Positions 60,576-64,000 of a DNA stretch of 64,000 bases are shown piece after piece. The DNA is from JAEUJZ01 sp964460115. GTDB taxonomy: Bacteria > Myxococcota_A > Polyangia > Palsa-1104 > JAEUJZ01. The notes below the pieces were generated by a model, which was not told the DNA's origin, made no database searches, and saw only the letters and a program-made list of their open reading frames with translations. Location: the NCBI GenBank assembly GCA_964460115.1, contig CAYWPR010000018.1:1-64000 (forward strand), written 5' to 3'. The first letter of the stretch is position 1; the number at the start of each line of letters is the position of its first letter. Position numbers and translations under genes: made by a program.

Positions 60576-63500
60576 CTAACGTGGAAGAGATGCACAAATG
60601 CGCACACCAATACCAGGATCGCGTAAGGTCGGAGCCACGACAGAGCGGTTCGTGCTAAGGGCCACCACCGTCCCGTAGAAGTAGCCGCCGCCGCGGGTGA
60701 CTGATTCGGAAGCATTTAGCGAGGAGTGTACCCATTCAAAGACATTGCCCGCCATGTCATAAAGGCCAAAAGGACTTAACGACGCGGGATAAGACCCTAC
60801 TGCATCCGGGCCAACTCGCGCCGGATCTTTCGCATACGTAATATCCAGGTTGGCGTCTGCAGCGGTTGTCTCATTGCCATGCGGAAAATCTCGCGCATCC
60901 GCGCCGCGAGCCGCGCGTTCCCATTCGCTTTCTGTGCACAGGCGGGCCCCGGGAACACGGCCGCTGCGATTTAGCCAGGCCGCATAGGCCGTCGCATCTG
61001 CGAAATCAATGCCGCCCACCGGAATACGCCGCCAGTCTTGCGCGGCGTGAACTTTTCTTCCTTGATAGACAAGCGGCTGATTGTCACGTGCCGTATAAGT
61101 GACCTCGCCGGGCCGAAAAGTAAGCTGCCAATGGCTGTCCGGCAATTCTTTCAGGTCGACTAGACCGCTCAGCATCGCCTTGTCTTTGCTGATCCGGTGT
61201 TTTTCCCGTTCTTCGGGAGGCAGTGCTTTCAAGAATTCAAGCCAGTCACCGTAAGTCACTTCATAACGGGCAATTAGGTATCCTGTGGTTTGCATTTCAT
61301 GCAGCGGAACCGTAGAAAGCAGCCCGCGCCTGACGCTGTCCGCGGCTGCCGTACCAAACAAATAGCGACCCGCTGGAATAAATGCATAGCCCGCCGGTAT
61401 GCGCTTTTCTTCCGGCATGGGAATCTCTAGGCGCAGAGTCTCTCCACGCTTTGTAACGATTGGGTACTTAATCTCAACGTGCCCTTTTTTGCGCAGCGTG
61501 AACAAATAAGAAGAAGCAGGCGCCAAGTCTAAAGGCGGCAGCGGCGTGGTGCCAAGCGACCTTTCCTCGATAAGCTCCATCTGCTTGCGCTTGTTTTCTA
61601 CATACTGGGCCACAGTCACGGTGGCGCCCGGCGGATCTGTGACAAGCTCGACTCGCGCCGGCGCATTCCATTTTTGCAAACGCTGCCCGCCTAAGTCGTA
61701 AAGCTTCATTCGCGCCAAAAGGTCGCGCAGACGGGACGGAGCCAGGTCCCGCTCTGCCACCTGCGCTCGTTCCAAAAGAACGTCCGCCAGCCGATCTTTG
61801 ACGTCTACGCGGCTGGCATCCAGGGTCAGCGCCGCCTCCAGAACCTGGCTGGACCGCGCATAAAGCTCGTCTACGTCATTGCTCTGCTCTAAAACTTTGG
61901 CCCAGGTGACATCGCCTTCATCGCGTTTTTGATGATCGAAAGCAAAAAAGGCTTCCTTGCGCAGGTTTTCGACTTCGGCATTTAGCCGCTGCGCTTTGTT
62001 CATAAGGGCCACGCCTTCGCTGACGTGGCTATTGACGCGCTGGCGCAGATCGCGTCGCTGCTTTAGCTCGTAGCCGGCGTACAAGAGCAGCGCGAGTAGC
62101 GGAAACAGCACGATAAGCCCCCGTTTGAGCTGGCGCTTGCGCAAAAGCGCTCGCTTAGAGGCCTCTAAAAACGATGCTTCGCGCGCGCCTATATCTGCCG
62201 CTTCCAAAAGCGCGGTCTCGGCAAGCTGCTGATTGCCCCACAAAACGTCGCGGCTTTTGTTCAGACGGAGCCAGTTGCTAGTGGCTTGTTCCAGCCGATG
62301 ACGAACCTCGCGCCCTTCTTTGTTTTCATCCAGCCAGCGCCGCAGCGCCGCCCAGCCTTTGAGCAAGGCTTCATGAGCAACTTCGTAAGAGACGCCATCT
62401 CCGGTATCGCGCGCAACCAAGAGGCGCGCCTTGATCAGCGTCTCTAGCGCCTGCTTGCCCGCTTCGCTGCGGGAAATTTCCTGATCGCTGCGCCGCGCCC
62501 GCGTTCCGTCCAGGGTTACAAGGGACATCAAGATGCGCCGCGCTTCTTTGCGCTGCTCATCGGGCAGCCCCAGCATCACCTGATCGGCGTGGCGAGCCAG
62601 AGCTCCGGAGACTCCGCCTATATTGTCCAGCGCCGCCTGCGTAATCGCTTCGCCCTTGCGCGCTTCCCACAGTTCAGTCAGCGCAAATTGCAGAAGCGGC
62701 AGGCCGCCATCGGTGTGCGCCGTCTCATTGGCCAGACCCTCGACCATTTCATCGGATTCAAAATGAACGCCCTTGGTTTGCGCTGGACCAACGATTGCTT
62801 CGTGTATCTTATCGGGAGTCAGCGGTCGCAACAGGTAAAGTCCGCGCGACAGTTCGTCCCCTAAACCCGGCAAAGCCGCGACCCGCGCCAAAAAATCGCT
62901 GCGCACGGTCATCAGCATGCGCACGCCGTGAATGCGTGCGCACAGATAGCCCAAAGCCGCCGCAACCACCAGCGCTTCCTCTGAGTCGCCGATGGTCACG
63001 ATTTCTTCAAGCTGATCAATAAACAGAATCACGCCGCGTTCGCTGGCGAAGTTTTTGTGCAGGGCGCGTCCAAGCGCAGTTGGATCGCTGCGCAAGCGCG
63101 CGCTCAGTTCGGCATCGGTGGTCTCCAGCAAATCGCTGAACTGCGCCACGAGCGCCGCCAGCGGCCGTTTGCCCGGCAGCATCGACCTAACCACCCAGTT
63201 GCGCCCTCCGCCAAGCGCCCCTTCATGGACATGGGGCAAAACGCCGGCGCGGCATAGTGACGACTTGCCAATGCCGGAATCCGCAACGACCAGCACAAAG
63301 GGATCGGTGCGCAGTCGTTCTAAGATGGTGCCGATCTCGCTTTTGCGGCCGAAAAATAAAGAGCGATGCTCGGCTTCGAAGGCCAAAAGTCCCCGGTAGG
63401 GGTTGCCTTCGGGCAGAACATCGACGCGCTGATTGGGCCGCAACTGCTCCAGGGCCTCGCGCAGCTCGTCCCCGGACGCATAGCGCGAGGCCGGATCGCG

Positions 63501-64000
63501 GCTTAAACACCGATCAATAATGGCCGCCAGCCGCGGATCGACGTTTGGAACCAGGCTGTATAGCTTTGGCGCATCGCGCTGGTTGACGACCTGAGGCAGC
63601 TCGTGCAGAGACACGTTTTGAAACGGCGGCGTTCCGGTGCACAGCTCAAATAGCAACGCCCCGGTCGAGTAAATATCCGCCCGTCGCGTTCCTGGCTCGC
63701 CGCGCCAGGTCTCCGGGGCCATATAAAGGGGCGTTCCGGCGATGCGATTGGCAGCGCTGGCCCGCGGCAGTTCCCATTCCATGCCGGAAAAACTGCCTCG
63801 GCCGCCTTTGCTGCTGAGCGAGCGCTGCGGCGACATGTTGGCGCGCGGAAGCTGGGTCGTGACCGAGCCGCTGACCGCCGAGCTCATCACCGCCGGCACG
63901 GCGTCCGAAGAAAGGCTGGCAAAACTTCCCGATTGGCCCAAAAGCGGCGTGATGCGCGGCGCCACATTGGTCACCGAAACGCGCCTTTCATTCTCAGCGG
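60576..64000 (-). CDS. serine/threonine kinase - nSTAND NTPase - PEGA - FGE-sulfatase fusion (5' truncated)
   Basis: The frame is open to the right edge, so the kinase N-lobe and catalytic loop lie outside. Numbering from GTG 63974: 1-75 Ser/Arg-rich activation-loop insert; GTPLYMAPE (80-88) and the C-lobe to ~180; LAFEAEHRSLFFGR starts the nSTAND1-like NTPase with P-loop ADSGIGKSS (231-239; first Gly is Ala) and ILFIDQLEEIV as Walker B; winged-helix and linker with membrane helix LIVLFPLLALLLYAGYEL; PEGA-like part (LVTDPPGATVTV); and C-terminal FGE-sulfatase domain (IPAGRYLFGT, ARLCTESEWERAARG, YDMAGNVFEW, GGGYF). FGE-fold domains often act as ligand sensors. Such proteins probably sense a signal and switch the kinase through the STAND module. 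Confidence 0.9.
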   Translation of the reverse strand, partial: AENERRVSVTNVAPRITPLLGQSGSFASLSSDAVPAVMSSAVSGSVTTQLPRANMSPQRSLSSKGGRGSFSGMEWELPRASAANRIAGTPLYMAPETWRGEPGTRRADIYSTGALLFELCTGTPPFQNVSLHELPQVVNQRDAPKLYSLVPNVDPRLAAIIDRCLSRDPASRYASGDELREALEQLRPNQRVDVLPEGNPYRGLLAFEAEHRSLFFGRKSEIGTILERLRTDPFVLVVADSGIGKSSLCRAGVLPHVHEGALGGGRNWVVRSMLPGKRPLAALVAQFSDLLETTDAELSARLRSDPTALGRALHKNFASERGVILFIDQLEEIVTIGDSEEALVVAAALGYLCARIHGVRMLMTVRSDFLARVAALPGLGDELSRGLYLLRPLTPDKIHEAIVGPAQTKGVHFESDEMVEGLANETAHTDGGLPLLQFALTELWEARKGEAITQAALDNIGGVSGALARHADQVMLGLPDEQRKEARRILMSLVTLDGTRARRSDQEISRSEAGKQALETLIKARLLVARDTGDGVSYEVAHEALLKGWAALRRWLDENKEGREVRHRLEQATSNWLRLNKSRDVLWGNQQLAETALLEAADIGAREASFLEASKRALLRKRQLKRGLIVLFPLLALLLYAGYELKQRRDLRQRVNSHVSEGVALMNKAQRLNAEVENLRKEAFFAFDHQKRDEGDVTWAKVLEQSNDVDELYARSSQVLEAALTLDASRVDVKDRLADVLLERAQVAERDLAPSRLRDLLARMKLYDLGGQRLQKWNAPARVELVTDPPGATVTVAQYVENKRKQMELIEERSLGTTPLPPLDLAPASSYLFTLRKKGHVEIKYPIVTKRGETLRLEIPMPEEKRIPAGYAFIPAGRYLFGTAAADSVRRGLLSTVPLHEMQTTGYLIARYEVTYGDWLEFLKALPPEEREKHRISKDKAMLSGLVDLKELPDSHWQLTFRPGEVTYTARDNQPLVYQGRKVHAAQDWRRIPVGGIDFADATAYAAWLNRSGRVPGARLCTESEWERAARGADARDFPHGNETTAADANLDITYAKDPARVGPDAVGSYPASLSPFGLYDMAGNVFEWVHSSLNASESVTRGGGYFYGTVVALSTNRSVVAPTLRDPGIGVRICASLPR

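Noticed and set aside
59800..60600. prophage remnant based on AT content
   Set aside because: No phage gene, integrase or attachment repeat was found; the AT-richness alone is not enough.

Overview
The window looks like chromosomal DNA from a Gram-negative, deltaproteobacterial organism, most likely Myxococcota. The signs are a Hanks-type kinase with a C-terminal membrane anchor, a composite kinase/STAND/FGE-sulfatase protein, several lipoproteins with Asp/Ala/Met-rich linkers after the lipobox, a MYXO-CTERM-like tail, an ADYC-type repeat lipoprotein, and a ferrochelatase carrying an internal four-cysteine segment. Most of the window is GC-rich. Two parts are clearly AT-richer: the phage-type spike gene near 47.3-48.1 kb and the 59.8-60.6 kb lipoprotein region. 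No rRNA, tRNA, CRISPR array, transposase or integrase was seen.

Layout. 0-2 kb: end of an Mla-type ABC ATPase and its MCE partner (lipid transport). 2-5.6 kb: two hypotheticals, a MoaB-type protein and a serine/threonine kinase. 5.8-11.2 kb: a surface-glycan set of SDR, asparagine-synthase-like amidotransferase, GT4 glycosyltransferase and a WecA/TagO-type sugar-phosphate transferase with an extra GAF-like tail. 11.3-14.2 kb: secreted lipoproteins and an outer-membrane protein. 14.5-16.7 kb: a small unknown protein plus ExbB-ExbD-ExbD. 16.8-18.6 kb: a damaged-looking MYXO-CTERM gene overlapping ruvB. 18.7-23.3 kb: MerC-like protein and a three-gene membrane glycosyltransferase set. 23.4-30.5 kb: lipoprotein beta-propeller, then the housekeeping genes cmk, rpsA and uvrA. 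30.6-34.3 kb: GH63-type glucosidase and a polyprenyl diphosphate synthase. 34.5-37.8 kb: a 1122-residue Ala/Pro-rich repeat protein of unknown function.

37.9-40.5 kb: tryptophan 2,3-dioxygenase and a kynureninase-like enzyme (first and third steps of the kynurenine route), with a GGQ ribosome-rescue-type protein translationally coupled behind them and a Fis-type regulator in front. 40.6-44.3 kb: lipoprotein, BMP-type nucleoside ABC ATPase and binding protein (no permease in the window), and a divergent ribbon-helix-helix regulator with a dyad in its promoter. 44.4-47.0 kb: MoxR ATPase, DUF1287 protein, membrane protein. 47.3-50.2 kb: an orphan gp5/VgrG-like spike facing a compact four-gene FliO-FliP-FliQ-FliR (SctR/S/T) export-gate operon. 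50.3-53.6 kb: PaaA/PaaC-like di-iron protein, ferrochelatase, RluA-family synthase, SEC-C protein. 53.7-64 kb: a large L,D-transpeptidase, PAS-STAS stressosome-like protein, outer-membrane protein with CarboxypepD and OmpA-like parts, the repeat/ADYC lipoprotein, and the truncated kinase-STAND-FGE protein running off the right edge.

The strongest candidates for something undescribed are the kinase-nSTAND-PEGA-FGE fusion next to the 15-nt-repeat ADYC lipoprotein, the 1122-residue repeat protein, the isolated export gate beside an orphan spike, and the WecA-GAF-like fusion.
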